DNA of 64,000 bases from Streptomyces sp. NRRL WC-3742 (GTDB lineage: Bacteria; Actinomycetota; Actinomycetes; Streptomycetales; Streptomycetaceae), in contig NZ_JOCF01000003.1 of the NCBI RefSeq assembly GCF_000720635.1, positions 1 through 64,000 of the forward strand, given 5' to 3'. The notes under the pieces are model-generated. The model did no database searches and was not told the origin of the DNA. It was given only the letters and a program-made list of their open reading frames with translations. Every line of letters starts with the position of its first letter. Within the stretch, counting starts at the first letter, position 1. Below are positions 1 to 7,915 of this stretch, in pieces. The position numbers were made by a program, and so were the translations under genes.

Positions 1-1407
1 GGCGGGTGGGGCGCCGATGAGGGTGCGCAGGGCGTGGGGGTCGACCTTGCCGTTGGGGGTGAGGGGGAAGCGGTCGACGACGTGGACGGCGTTGGGCTGC
101 TCGTAGTCGGCGAGGTGGGCGGTGAGGCGGCCGCGCCAGGCGGCGGGCGTGTCGCCGTCGGGGTCGGCGACGACGAAGTGGAGGCTGGCGCCGCGCCGGG
201 GGTCGTCGACGGCCAGCACCTTGACGGGGCGTCCGCAGTTCTCGGCCTTGCGTTCCAGGTGCTCGGGATAGAGCGTGAACCCGAGCCGGTGCACGGCCCG
301 GTTGCGCCCGGCGACGTGCAGGTTGCCCGACTCGTCGAGGCGGCCGAGGTCGCCGGTGGCGAACCAGGAGCCGGGGGCGACGGGGGTGAGGCTGCCGTCG
401 GCGAGGAGGTAGCCCTCCATCAGGCCGGGGGAGCGGACCTCGATCTCGCCGAGCTCCCCGGGGACGGACCGCCGTCCGTCCGCGTGGGCGATGCGCAGGC
501 CGAGGCCGGGCAGGGGGCGCCCGCAGCCGGCGGTGGAGTCCGGGGTGGCGAGGGCGACGTTGCCGAGTTCGGTGAGCCCGTAGCCGTCGAGCAGCGGGCC
601 GCCCATGGTCTCGGCGAACGCCTGGGCCAGCAGCGGGGACAGCGGCGCGCCGCCGACGCCCCACAGCCGTACCGAGGCGAGGGCCGTGCGCAGCTCCGGG
701 CGGTGGCGCACGATGCCCAGCAGCGCGTGGTAGGTCGAGGGGGAGGCGTCGACGGCGGTGGCCCGGGCCGCCGCGGTCTGGGTGACGGCCAGGTCGAGGC
801 GCTGGTACGGGGTGACGAGCAGGGTGCAGCCGGCCAGCCACCACAGCAGGAGCACGGACAGCCCGTACTGGTGGGAGAACGGCAGCAGCGGGGAGAGGAC
901 GTCGTCCTCGCGGTAGCCCATGGCCTCGACGGTGCGGCGGGTGTTGTCCAGGACGGCGCGTCCGGACTTCACGATGCCCTTGGGACGGCCGGTGGTGCCG
1001 GAGGACCACAGCACGAGCGCGTCGTCGCGCCGGAGCCAGGTGTCCAGGTCGACCTCTCCCGCCACCGGCTCGCCGCCCAGGCCGTTGCGGTCGATCGCGC
1101 GCTCGGCGGGCAGGAACGGCACCGGGGTGCCGTCGCCCAACAGCCAGCGGACGCCGGCCTGTTCGGCGGCCGCGCGGCTGCCCTCGGCCGAGTCCCGGTG
1201 GTCGAGGGGGACGAGGGAGGCGTCCAGGTGCATCAGGGCGAGCAGCGCGATGACGTACTCGACGGAGTTGTCGCCCTGGACGAGGACGCGGTCCCCGGGG
1301 GCGACGCCGCGCTCGCGCAGGGCGAGGGCGGCGGCCAGGACGCGGCCGGTGAGCGCGTCTCCGGTGAGCCGGGTGGAGGCGTCGGCGAGGACGGGGGTGC
1401 GGGTCAT
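1..1407 (-). CDS. Adenylate-forming acyl/amino-acid ligase (3' end cut by window edge)
   Basis: Class I adenylate-forming enzyme (ANL superfamily), expected to activate a carboxylate as an acyl-AMP and pass it to CoA or an ACP. Reading from the ATG at 1407, the frame stays open for 469 codons to the window edge. The ATP-binding P-loop SSGTTGRPKG lies near residue 130 and the C-terminal A10 lysine motif PNGKVD lies about 15 residues before the edge, so only a few residues are missing. It is the last visible gene of the operon that carries the ketosynthase, LanKC and precursor peptides, 52 bases after the enoyl reductase stop. Context suggests fatty acyl-AMP ligase activity on the lipid part of the product. 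An amino-acid substrate cannot be excluded, since no specificity code was derived. Confidence 0.9.
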   Translation of the reverse strand, partial: MTRTPVLADASTRLTGDALTGRVLAAALALRERGVAPGDRVLVQGDNSVEYVIALLALMHLDASLVPLDHRDSAEGSRAAAEQAGVRWLLGDGTPVPFLPAERAIDRNGLGGEPVAGEVDLDTWLRRDDALVLWSSGTTGRPKGIVKSGRAVLDNTRRTVEAMGYREDDVLSPLLPFSHQYGLSVLLLWWLAGCTLLVTPYQRLDLAVTQTAAARATAVDASPSTYHALLGIVRHRPELRTALASVRLWGVGGAPLSPLLAQAFAETMGGPLLDGYGLTELGNVALATPDSTAGCGRPLPGLGLRIAHADGRRSVPGELGEIEVRSPGLMEGYLLADGSLTPVAPGSWFATGDLGRLDESGNLHVAGRNRAVHRLGFTLYPEHLERKAENCGRPVKVLAVDDPRRGASLHFVVADPDGDTPAAWRGRLTAHLADYEQPNAVHVVDRFPLTPNGKVDPHALRTLIGAPPA

Positions 1408-1459
1408 GGACGGCTTCCTCCTGTGGGGGGACGGTTCGACGGGCCGCACTGCGGGCACG

Positions 1460-2230
1460 TCAGGCCCCGACCATGTGGTGGCCGCCGTCCACGTGCACGA
1501 TCTCGCCGGTGGTGGCGGGGAACCAGTCGGACATCAGGGCCACGCAGGCACGGGCGACGGGCTCGGCGTCGGTCGCGTCCCAGCCGAGCGGCGCGGTCCT
1601 CGCCCAGTCGGCCTCGAACGCCTCGCCGCCCTCGCCGATGGCGCGGGCGGCGGTGGTGCGCAGCGGCCCGGCCGCGACGAGGTTGACCCGTACGGAGGCC
1701 GGGCCGAGGTCGCGGGCGAGGTAGCGGCCGGTGGCCTCCAGGGCGGCCTTGGCCACGCCCATCCAGTCGTAGCCGCTCCAGGTGCGCGAGGCGTCGAAGT
1801 CGAGGCCGACCATCGAGGCGCCGGGGCTCAGCAGGGGGCGGGTGGCGCGGGCGAGGGCCTGGAGGGAGTAGGCGGAGGTGTGGACGGCGGAGGCGACGTC
1901 GGCCCAGGGGGCGGTGAGGAAGCCACCGTCCAGGCAGCTGGCGGGGGCCCGGGCGACGGAGTGCAACAGTCCGTCGACGCGGTCGGTGTGGGCGGACAAC
2001 TCCTCGGCGAGGGAGGCGAGTTGGCTCTCGTCGGTGACGTCGAGCGGGACCACCGGTGCGTCCTGCGGCAGCCGGCGGGCGATGCGGGCGACCAGCGTGG
2101 GGCGGCCGTAGGCGGTGAGGATCACCCGGGCGCCCTCGCGCTGGGCGAGGCGGGCGACCGCGAAGGCGATCGAGGCTTCGCTGAGGACACCGGTGACCAC
2201 CACCGTCCGGCCGTCGAGCAGGCCGCTCAT
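1460..2230 (-). CDS. Enoyl-ACP reductase, FabI type (SDR fold)
   Basis: A 256-residue short-chain dehydrogenase that should reduce enoyl-ACP to acyl-ACP with NAD(P)H in a dedicated fatty-acid pathway. Tyr154 and Lys161 form the Y-x6-K catalytic pair that separates FabI/InhA enzymes from ordinary SDRs with Y-x3-K. The N-terminal nucleotide loop is present as TGVLSEASIAFAVA, and the C-terminal region ends in VHVDGGHHM, also typical of FabI. The start ATG at 2230 is chosen because GAGGGAGAA precedes it directly. The same frame is open upstream to a GTG at 2419 through a repeat coding for NPAx units, but that stretch has no homology to FabI. An extra FabI in a lanthipeptide operon points to saturation of a lipid chain. 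It could also act as a target-type resistance copy. Confidence 0.9.
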   Translation of the reverse strand: MSGLLDGRTVVVTGVLSEASIAFAVARLAQREGARVILTAYGRPTLVARIARRLPQDAPVVPLDVTDESQLASLAEELSAHTDRVDGLLHSVARAPASCLDGGFLTAPWADVASAVHTSAYSLQALARATRPLLSPGASMVGLDFDASRTWSGYDWMGVAKAALEATGRYLARDLGPASVRVNLVAAGPLRTTAARAIGEGGEAFEADWARTAPLGWDATDAEPVARACVALMSDWFPATTGEIVHVDGGHHMVGA

Positions 2231-2275
2231 CGTTTCTCCCTCGGGTTCAGGTTCGGGGTGCGGGTTCGGCGCTGG

Positions 2276-2370
2276 GTCCCGTGCCGGGTCCTGTGCCGGG
2301 TTCTGCGGCTGGTTCCGTGCCGGGTTCCCTGCCGGGTTCCCTGCCGGGTTCTGTGCCAGGTCCGGGAACC
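2276..2370 (-). repeat. Imperfect 12-base minisatellite between precursor genes and enoyl reductase
   Basis: About eight imperfect copies of a 12-base unit close to GGAACCCGGCAG (read on the minus strand) fill the spacer between the last precursor gene and the enoyl reductase. Because the unit is a multiple of three, the frame that runs into the reductase stays open and reads as NPAx tetrapeptides. No ribosome site precedes that frame, so it is most likely untranslated spacer DNA. Confidence 0.7.
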
Positions 2371-2374
2371 GGGA

Positions 2375-2404
2375 GGCACCGGTGCACTTGCGTGCACCGG
2401 TGCC
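2375..2404 (-). terminator. Hairpin directly after the third precursor gene
   Basis: A perfect 13-base inverted repeat, GGCACCGGTGCAC and its complement with a 4-base loop, starts 18 bases after the stop of the third precursor gene. Its position between the peptide genes and the downstream enzyme genes suggests a partial terminator or 3' stabilising hairpin that keeps peptide mRNA above enzyme mRNA, as in many lantibiotic operons. There is no clear U-tract. Confidence 0.7.
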
Positions 2405-2422
2405 GGTTTCACAACTCACTAC

Positions 2423-2512
2423 TCACTGGCAGTTGTTGCTGACGGTGCTGGTGGCCAGAGCGGTCTCCTCGGCCGGGGTCTCGAGACCCTGCAGGTCCAG
2501 GACGATGGACAT
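2423..2512 (-). CDS. Class III lanthipeptide precursor A3 (29 aa)
   Basis: The leader, residues 1-16, reads MSIVLDLQGLETPAEE and is identical in all three tandem copies. Its LDLQ-x-LE helix is the recognition motif of class III (LanKC) precursors such as SapB. The tail, residues 17-29, is TALATSTVSNNCQ, where Ser22, Ser25 and Cys28 make an S-x2-S-x2-C motif able to form a labionin-type ring after dehydration by LanKC. One Gln follows the Cys. The start ATG has a strong site, AGGGGAGGAAACACC, in front. This gene was found by eye because it is shorter than usual gene-calling cut-offs. The exact leader/core boundary is inferred. Confidence 0.92.
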   Translation of the reverse strand: MSIVLDLQGLETPAEETALATSTVSNNCQ

Positions 2513-2568
2513 GGTGTTTCCTCCCCTCCGGGGTGAAGTGGGGCGTGGACCAGTGCGGAGTTCAGCAC

Positions 2569-2661
2569 TCACTGGCCACAGGCGTTGCTGACGGTGCTGG
2601 TGCCCAGAGCGGCCTCCTCGGCCGGGGTCTCCAGACCCTGAAGGTCGAGAACGATGGACAT
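2569..2661 (-). CDS. Class III lanthipeptide precursor A2 (30 aa)
   Basis: Second tandem precursor. The leader (residues 1-16) is identical to the other two copies. The tail, residues 17-30, is AALGTSTVSNACGQ: Ser22, Ser25 and Cys28 keep the ring motif, and Gly-Gln follows the Cys, the longest extension of the three. The ribosome site is AGGAGAGGAGGGATTCGC. It lies 59 bases after A1 and 56 bases before A3. Differences between copies sit almost only in the tail, as expected for duplicated precursors diversifying their product. Confidence 0.92.
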   Translation of the reverse strand: MSIVLDLQGLETPAEEAALGTSTVSNACGQ

Positions 2662-2720
2662 GCGAATCCCTCCTCTCCTGATCTCCGTAGGGGCGTGCAG
2701 CCGTACGAGCCGGGGCTCGT

Positions 2721-2807
2721 TCAGCAGCCGTTGCTGACGGTGCTGGCGACCAGGGCGGTCTCCTCGGCGGGGGTCTCGAGACCCTGCAGGTCCAGAACGA
2801 TGGACAT
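2721..2807 (-). CDS. Class III lanthipeptide precursor A1 (28 aa)
   Basis: First precursor after LanKC. It has the shared leader MSIVLDLQGLETPAEE, then the tail TALVASTVSNGC, in which Ser22, Ser25 and the last residue Cys28 form S-x2-S-x2-C. A C-terminal Cys is what avionin rings of lipolanthines require, because that Cys is oxidatively decarboxylated by a LanD-type flavoprotein. No such enzyme lies in this window, so the ring could equally be labionin or lanthionine. The ribosome site AAAGGAGGAA in front of the ATG is near perfect, so the gene is probably translated at a high rate. Confidence 0.93.
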   Translation of the reverse strand: MSIVLDLQGLETPAEETALVASTVSNGC

Positions 2808-2848
2808 GGTGTTTCCTCCTTTCCGTGGTGTCGCAGGGGCGGGTGGTA

Positions 2849-2868
2849 CCGGCCGCCGGGGCGGCCGG
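2849..2868 (-). terminator. GC-rich hairpin between LanKC and precursor A1
   Basis: CCGGCCGCC pairs with GGCGGCCGG across a very short loop in the 87-base gap between the LanKC stop and the A1 start. It could attenuate transcription or protect the 5' end of a processed precursor mRNA. It is too close to the coding ends to be called a terminator with certainty. Confidence 0.45.
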
Positions 2869-2894
2869 GGTTCAGGGGGCGGCGTGGCCTTCCG

Positions 2895-5450
2895 TCAGCT
2901 CGAGGCGAGGAAGGGCAGCACGTCGCGGCGGTGCCGGGTGGCGGCGGTGACGGCGAGCAGCATCCCGGCGTTGCCGGTGGCCAGGTCCATGGACAGGCGC
3001 CGCAACTGCTCGCCGGGGAAGGCGATCCGGCCCCGGTGGGCGAGGGCGTGCCAGTGGAGCCGGGCCAGGTGGCCGTCGATCGCGGTGCCGTGGCGTTCGC
3101 GGCCGAGGACGGCCAGCGTCAGGAGCAGGCCCGCCCGGCCGGCGAACAGGTGCGGTTCGACGGTGAAGTCGACCGTGGTGGCGCGGAGCAGGTCGGGCAG
3201 GGCCAGGGCGGTGCGCTCGTCGTCGCGGTGGGTGAGGAGCCGGTCGGCGGCCAGGGCGATGCCGGCGCTGCCGGTCTCCAGGTAGGGCAGGAGGCGGAAG
3301 CCGCCGTCCGCCTGGAGGGAGCCGTCGGGGGCGGTGCGGCACAGGTCGAGGTCGAGGTGCAGGGCGCGGGAGGCCAGGTCCAGGTGGTCGCGGCTGCCCG
3401 TGCGCTCGTACAGGTGGAGAAGGAACAGCGCGGGGCCGGACCAGCCGTGCAGGAGCCCGGCGCGGTGCCCGTGGCCGGGGCCGCCGGCGATGCCGGGCGC
3501 GGTGCCGGACCGGACGGCTGCGGCCACTTGGTCGGCCACCTCGTGCGCCCGCTCGAGCAGTCGGGGGCTGCCGGTGCGTTCGGCGAGGTCCAGCAGTCCG
3601 AGTCCGACGCCGGCCAGGCCGCCGTGGAGGGAGACGGTGCGCAGCCCGGCGACGGTGGGCCGGACGTCCTCGGCCAGGCGAAGGGCCTCCTCGGTGTGGC
3701 CGAAGGCGGCGAGGACGTGGGCGATGCCGTGTGCGCCGTCGTAGAAGCCGGGCCGGCGGGGCGGGGTGCGGCGCACCGCGTCCAGCAGCCACCGCTCGTG
3801 CTCGGCGTGGCGTCCGGCGCCGGCGCGTTCCAGGGCCCACAGGACGCCGGCCGCGCCGTGGGCGAAGTTGAGGCCGTCGGTGTGGAACTGGCGGACGTCG
3901 CCGGGGAAGAGACGGTCGGTCCGCTCGGGGGTGGCGGAGCCCAGGACGGCGTCGGCCATCGAGCGCAGGGCCGCGTCCCAGTCGACCCGGTCGCCGGTGA
4001 GGTCGGTGTCGGCCGCCTCGCGCAGTGCGGCGGGCCGGCGGTCGGGACCGGTGGGCGCGAGTCGGCGGCGCAGGGCGTCGAGGGCGCCGGGCCCGAGGTC
4101 GAACTGCTGCTCGGCGGCGTCGGCCAGGCGGGCGGCGCGGGGCGGGTCGAGCTCGAACAGCCCGGTGAGCGGGAGGAGCAGCCACAGGCGCAGGACGGCG
4201 AGGGCGTGGAGGTCGATGTCGGTGCCGCTGCGGTCCCCGGCGGTGAAGCCGGGGTGGCCGAGGCCGAGGCGGTGGGCCTGTTCCACGGGGGTGCTGAGCT
4301 CGAAGTCGATGAGGTGGACGCTGTTGTCCTCGTCGACCAGGATGTTGCCGGGGTGCAGGTCGCCGAAGACCAGGCCGCGGTCGTGGACGCCTGCCAGCAG
4401 CCGTTCGACCCGGTCGGCGAGCCGGCCGGCCCGCTCGGCGTAGGCGTGGCGGTCCTGGGGCGTCGAACCGGCCCTGACGAGTGGGTAGTTGGCGGCGAGC
4501 CAGGTCTGGAGCGGCTGGCCGGGCAGGTACTCGACGGCGAGGAACTCGTGCTCCCAGACCGTGACGTGCTCGTACAGCCGTGGGATGCCGGGCAGGCCGG
4601 CGAGGCGTTCCATGGCGTGGCGTTCGCGGGCGAGGCGGACGGTGGCGGTGTCGCCGCGGCCGTCGAGTCCGGCGTTGGGGCGGGCCTCCTTGAGGACGAC
4701 CTGGCGCCCGTCGCCGTCCTTCGCCAGGTAGACGCCGCCCGCGTTGGAGAAGTGCAGGGCCCGTTCGACCCGGTAGGGGAAGGAGCCGCCGTCGTTGCGG
4801 GCGGCCATCGCCTCGGTGACGAAGCCGGGAGGGGTGACCCACTCGGGGACTTCGAAGACGGGGCGGCGCCGGTCGGGCACCAGGGTGCCGTCGGGGCGGG
4901 CGACGGCCAGGACGGGGGTGCCGTCCGGGCCGGGACAGTAGCGCGAGGCGAAGCCGCCGTAGCGCAGGTGCAGCGGGCCTTCGCCCCAGCGCAGGTCGGT
5001 GAGGATGTAGGGGCCGGGCTCCCCGTCGAGGAGTTTGCCGAGTTCCAGCAGGGTGGTGTGCAGCTGCTCCTCGTCGCCCGGGTAGATCGTGACGAGCTTG
5101 CCGCTGGCCGAGCGGGGGGCGTACTTGAGGCTGTGGGTGGCCAGCACCTTGTGACTGCGCAGGAACTTGTACGGCAGGCGGTACTCGGTGCAGTACTGCC
5201 GGGCGATGTCGACGACGTGCTCGGCGTTGGCGGGCAGCGCGGAGATGTGGATCTTCCAGCCCTGGTCGGGCATCCGGTGCCCGTCGGGGGTGTGGACGAC
5301 CCAGACGTCCCGGTCGGTGCGCCGCCAGCCGGGCGCGGGCGGTTCGCCGGTGGCGGCGAAGTCGCTCTCGTCGGAGCCGTGTTGTCCGGCGAGGTCGTAG
5401 AAGACGGGGTCGGCCTGGCAGTACGCCTCGGCCGGCGGTCGGCTGATCAT
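2895..5450 (-). CDS. Class III lanthipeptide synthetase LanKC
   Basis: An 851-residue trifunctional enzyme that phosphorylates Ser/Thr of the precursor, eliminates phosphate to dehydro-residues and cyclises with Cys. The N-terminal lyase-like region covers about residues 1-215. The kinase domain (about 225-500) shows Lys254 in VVLKEA, the catalytic loop GDLHPGN with Asp364 and Asn369, and the metal-binding IDFE with Asp382. The C-terminal third (about 520-851) is a LanC-like alpha-toroid with SLHGGLAG and HGWSG but without the Cys/His zinc ligands of LanC and LanL, which is the hallmark of class III. The ATG overlaps the ketosynthase stop (ATGA), so the two are translationally coupled. The three precursors follow at once. 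Confidence 0.96.
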   Translation of the reverse strand: MISRPPAEAYCQADPVFYDLAGQHGSDESDFAATGEPPAPGWRRTDRDVWVVHTPDGHRMPDQGWKIHISALPANAEHVVDIARQYCTEYRLPYKFLRSHKVLATHSLKYAPRSASGKLVTIYPGDEEQLHTTLLELGKLLDGEPGPYILTDLRWGEGPLHLRYGGFASRYCPGPDGTPVLAVARPDGTLVPDRRRPVFEVPEWVTPPGFVTEAMAARNDGGSFPYRVERALHFSNAGGVYLAKDGDGRQVVLKEARPNAGLDGRGDTATVRLARERHAMERLAGLPGIPRLYEHVTVWEHEFLAVEYLPGQPLQTWLAANYPLVRAGSTPQDRHAYAERAGRLADRVERLLAGVHDRGLVFGDLHPGNILVDEDNSVHLIDFELSTPVEQAHRLGLGHPGFTAGDRSGTDIDLHALAVLRLWLLLPLTGLFELDPPRAARLADAAEQQFDLGPGALDALRRRLAPTGPDRRPAALREAADTDLTGDRVDWDAALRSMADAVLGSATPERTDRLFPGDVRQFHTDGLNFAHGAAGVLWALERAGAGRHAEHERWLLDAVRRTPPRRPGFYDGAHGIAHVLAAFGHTEEALRLAEDVRPTVAGLRTVSLHGGLAGVGLGLLDLAERTGSPRLLERAHEVADQVAAAVRSGTAPGIAGGPGHGHRAGLLHGWSGPALFLLHLYERTGSRDHLDLASRALHLDLDLCRTAPDGSLQADGGFRLLPYLETGSAGIALAADRLLTHRDDERTALALPDLLRATTVDFTVEPHLFAGRAGLLLTLAVLGRERHGTAIDGHLARLHWHALAHRGRIAFPGEQLRRLSMDLATGNAGMLLAVTAATRHRRDVLPFLASS

Positions 5451-6715
5451 GCGTGGTCCTCCCAGCTGCGGACGACGAGGACCGCGTTGTGCCCGCCGAA
5501 TCCGAAGGAGTTGCTCATGACCACCCGGGCGTCGATCTCGCGGGCGCGGTGCGGCACGTAGTCCAGCTCCCCGTCCTCGGGGTCGTCGCAGTTGAGGGTG
5601 GGCGGCACCAGGCCGGTGCGCAGGGTCTGCACGGCGGCGATCAGCTCGGCCGCCCCGGCGGCGCCGATCATGTGACCGGTCATCGACTTGAGGGAGCTGA
5701 TCGGCACCCGGGGGGCGCGCTCGCCGAGCACCGTGCGGATCGCGGCGCTCTCGATCCGGTCGTTGAGCTCGGTGCCGGTGCCGTGGGCGGAGATGTGGTC
5801 CACCGCGTCCGGGCTCAGGCCGGCGTCGGCGAGGGCGGCGGTCATGGCGAGGGTGGCGGAGACGCCCTGCGGGTGCGGGTGGGTCGCGTGGTAGGTGTCG
5901 GTGCCGGCGCCGTAGCCGGCGAGTTCGGCGAGGACGGCGGCACCGCGGAGCCGGGCGTGCTCCTCGGCCTCCAGGACGACCACGCCGGCGCCGGCTCCCA
6001 TGACGAATCCGTCGCGCGCCCGGTCGAAGGGGCGGCTGGCCAGTTCGGGGGAGTCGTCGCGGCGCGAGAGCGCACCGGAGTTGGCGGCGGCCGCCAGGTC
6101 GAGCGGGTTGATCGCGTCGTCGGCGCCGCCGGCGATGACCACGTCGGCGTAGCCGTGGCGGATCATCCGCATCGCCTCCCCGACGGAGGTGGCGCCGGTG
6201 GCGCAGGCGGTGACGGCGGTGGTGGAGGGCCCGTGGGCGCCGAAGCGCACCGCGATCTCCCCGGCCGCGCTGTCCAGCGAGCCGCCGGTGGCCAGGTAGG
6301 GGTTGATGCGCCGTCGGCCCTTGTGGTGCAGGGCCAGGATGGACGACTGCATCAGCCGGCCCGGCCCGTAGCCGGTCCCCATGGCCACCGCGGTGCGCTC
6401 GGGGCGCTCGCCGGCGTCCTTCAGGCCGGCCTGCGCCATCGCCTCCTGGGCGGCGGCGAGGGCGAACTGGGCGTAGGAGTCCAGGCGCCGGGCGACCCGG
6501 TTGGGCATGTGGGCCAGTGGGTCGAAGCCGGTCACCTGGCCGGCGAACCGGGTCGGCAGCAGGGCGGTGTCCAGCCCGGTGATGGCCTTCACCCCGTTGG
6601 TGCCGGCCGTCGCGGCGGCCCAGAACTCCTGGACGCTGTGCCCGATCGGCGAGATCACCCCGGTTCCGGTGATGACCACCCGGCGGGGCGCGGGATGTCT
6701 CCCGGTGTCCGCCAT
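5447..6715 (-). CDS. Beta-ketoacyl-ACP synthase II (FabF-like KAS)
   Basis: A 422-residue condensing enzyme that should extend an acyl chain with malonyl-ACP. Cys171 in TACATGA, His311 in AHGTGT, Lys343 and His348 in SLKSMTGH form the complete Cys-His-His set of elongating KAS enzymes, so this is not a decarboxylating chain-length-factor partner. The length matches FabF. It is the first gene of the operon that continues with LanKC, and its stop overlaps the LanKC start. Having a KAS coupled to a lanthipeptide synthetase strongly suggests that lipid and peptide end up in one product, as in lipolanthines, although lipolanthine clusters usually use modular PKS or FAS proteins rather than only discrete ones. 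Confidence 0.94.
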   Translation of the reverse strand: MADTGRHPAPRRVVITGTGVISPIGHSVQEFWAAATAGTNGVKAITGLDTALLPTRFAGQVTGFDPLAHMPNRVARRLDSYAQFALAAAQEAMAQAGLKDAGERPERTAVAMGTGYGPGRLMQSSILALHHKGRRRINPYLATGGSLDSAAGEIAVRFGAHGPSTTAVTACATGATSVGEAMRMIRHGYADVVIAGGADDAINPLDLAAAANSGALSRRDDSPELASRPFDRARDGFVMGAGAGVVVLEAEEHARLRGAAVLAELAGYGAGTDTYHATHPHPQGVSATLAMTAALADAGLSPDAVDHISAHGTGTELNDRIESAAIRTVLGERAPRVPISSLKSMTGHMIGAAGAAELIAAVQTLRTGLVPPTLNCDDPEDGELDYVPHRAREIDARVVMSNSFGFGGHNAVLVVRSWEDHA

Positions 6716-6790
6716 GCCGTACTCCTCCCCATGGAGAGCCTTCCGCAGCGGTGCTCCGCTGTCGTGACCAGAGCTTGCCCGATCTCGACA

Positions 6791-6835
6791 AGTGAGTCAA
6801 GAACCATGACTCAAGTCGAGGTTGCTTGACTCGAA
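6791..6835. promoter_or_regulatory. Cluster of three operator-like palindromes upstream of the KAS-LanKC operon
   Basis: Three near-copies of the palindrome CTTGA(C/G)TCAAG lie side by side: agtgagtcaag (6791-6801), catgactcaag (6805-6815) and cttgactcgaa (6825-6835). They sit 76-120 bases upstream of the KAS start, in the region shared with the divergent diiron gene. The same motif recurs at 6905, 14968-14983 and 16271-16306, which suggests binding by the XRE regulator of the cluster. Confidence 0.65.
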
Positions 6836-6904
6836 GCCGGTCCGGTCGATCATTGACCGATGCTGATCGGGCCTGTTATTACTGGGAATCCGAGCAGTCA
6901 TGAG

Positions 6905-6915
6905 TTTGACTCACA
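6905..6915. promoter_or_regulatory. Operator-like motif in the leader of the diiron-ACP-P450 operon
   Basis: The sequence tttgactcaca matches 8 of 11 positions of CTTGACTCAAG and ends 17 bases before the preferred ATG at 6933. Its place within the upstream candidate reading region (ATG at 6900) argues that 6933 is the real start. Confidence 0.45.
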
Positions 6916-6932
6916 TAGTCATGGGAGTAGAG

Positions 6933-7886
6933 ATGAGTCGCTGGAGCACACTGCTGCTCGACGACGCGTCCCTCGGCGAGATGCCACAGCTGCCACTGGC
7001 CGACGTGGTGCGCCACGCCGACCTGGTCACCGCCCAGCAGCCGCAGCCGAGGGCCCTGTACGAGCGCTGGGAGAAGCAGCAGTGGTCGGCCCTGGCCATC
7101 GAACTCGAGCCCGACCGCGAGGACTTCGACCGGCGGCTGCCGAAGGCCCTGCGCACCGTCCTCGAGGAGTCCATCGCCACCTTCATCATCGGCGAGTACA
7201 CCGGGCTCGACCTGCTCGCGCCCATCCTCACCGGCGCCCCCGAGGAGATCGACCACCTCTACCTGGGCACGCAGATCGCCGACGAGACCCGGCACACCCA
7301 GCTGATGCTGCGCCTGGGCGAGGAGGTCCTCGGATACGACCCGGACCCGGCCCGGATGCTCGTCCAGGCGTGGAACGCCGTCACGCCTCCGCACCGCGAC
7401 CTCAGCCGGCTGGAGACCGAGGTCATCCGCGAGCTGCTCGAGCACCCCGGCGACTACCGCCGCTGGATCCGCGCGGTCGCCCTGTTCCACCTCGTCACCG
7501 AAGGCGTCCTCGCCCTCGTCGGCCAGCGCGCCATCGTCCGCTCGCTCCAGGGCACCCCGCTGCTCCAGGGCGTCAAGGCCGGCTTCACCGCGATGTGCCG
7601 CGACGAGTCACGCCACGTCAGCTACGGCCTGCACGCCCTGCGCGTCGGCGTCAAGGAGGGCTACGGCGACGACATCCGCGACATCATCGAACAGGCCGGC
7701 CCGATCGCGCTGCGCATCGGCGAGGGCGGCCAGGCCGAGGACTCCGTCGACAACGGCCCCAGCCTGCGCGACCTCGGCAGCGACAGCCTGCGCCGCCAAC
7801 TGCGCCTGATCGGCATCGAGGACGCCTTCGCCGACCACGTCATCGGCCTCGCCCCCGTCACCGCCGCCCCCACTCCCACGTCCTGA
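6933..7886 (+). CDS. R2-like (ferritin-fold) diiron oxidase or oxygenase
   Basis: A 317-residue helical protein with the full ligand set of ribonucleotide-reductase R2-like proteins at the right spacing: Glu88, E118-x2-H121, Glu190 and E225-x2-H228. The residue four after His121, where R2 carries its radical tyrosine, is Leu125, so a radical-generating reductase subunit is unlikely. The first ligand is Glu, as in oxygenase-type members. It most likely oxidises or desaturates an organic substrate, perhaps acyl-ACP, since the ACP gene follows 29 bases later and a P450 after that. The start at 6933 is preferred over 6900 and 6921 because GGGAG precedes it at good spacing. The exact reaction cannot be read from sequence. 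Confidence 0.85.
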   Translation: MSRWSTLLLDDASLGEMPQLPLADVVRHADLVTAQQPQPRALYERWEKQQWSALAIELEPDREDFDRRLPKALRTVLEESIATFIIGEYTGLDLLAPILTGAPEEIDHLYLGTQIADETRHTQLMLRLGEEVLGYDPDPARMLVQAWNAVTPPHRDLSRLETEVIRELLEHPGDYRRWIRAVALFHLVTEGVLALVGQRAIVRSLQGTPLLQGVKAGFTAMCRDESRHVSYGLHALRVGVKEGYGDDIRDIIEQAGPIALRIGEGGQAEDSVDNGPSLRDLGSDSLRRQLRLIGIEDAFADHVIGLAPVTAAPTPTS

Positions 7887-7915
7887 GAAACCGTCCCAGA
7901 AGGAAGGCAGCACGC

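Noticed and set aside
34..1686. Long open frame on the plus strand opposite the ligase
   Set aside because: It is antisense to a gene with clear motifs, is Gly/Val/Ala/Glu-rich without domains and has no ribosome site; such frames are a by-product of very high GC content.
2931..5561. 876-codon plus-strand frame opposite LanKC
   Set aside because: Mirror of the LanKC codons; amino-acid composition (Gly/Val/Ala/Asp/Glu) is that of an antisense shadow.
6933..7886. Ribonucleotide reductase beta subunit
   Set aside because: The radical tyrosine position is Leu and no large subunit is near; only the fold and metal ligands are shared.
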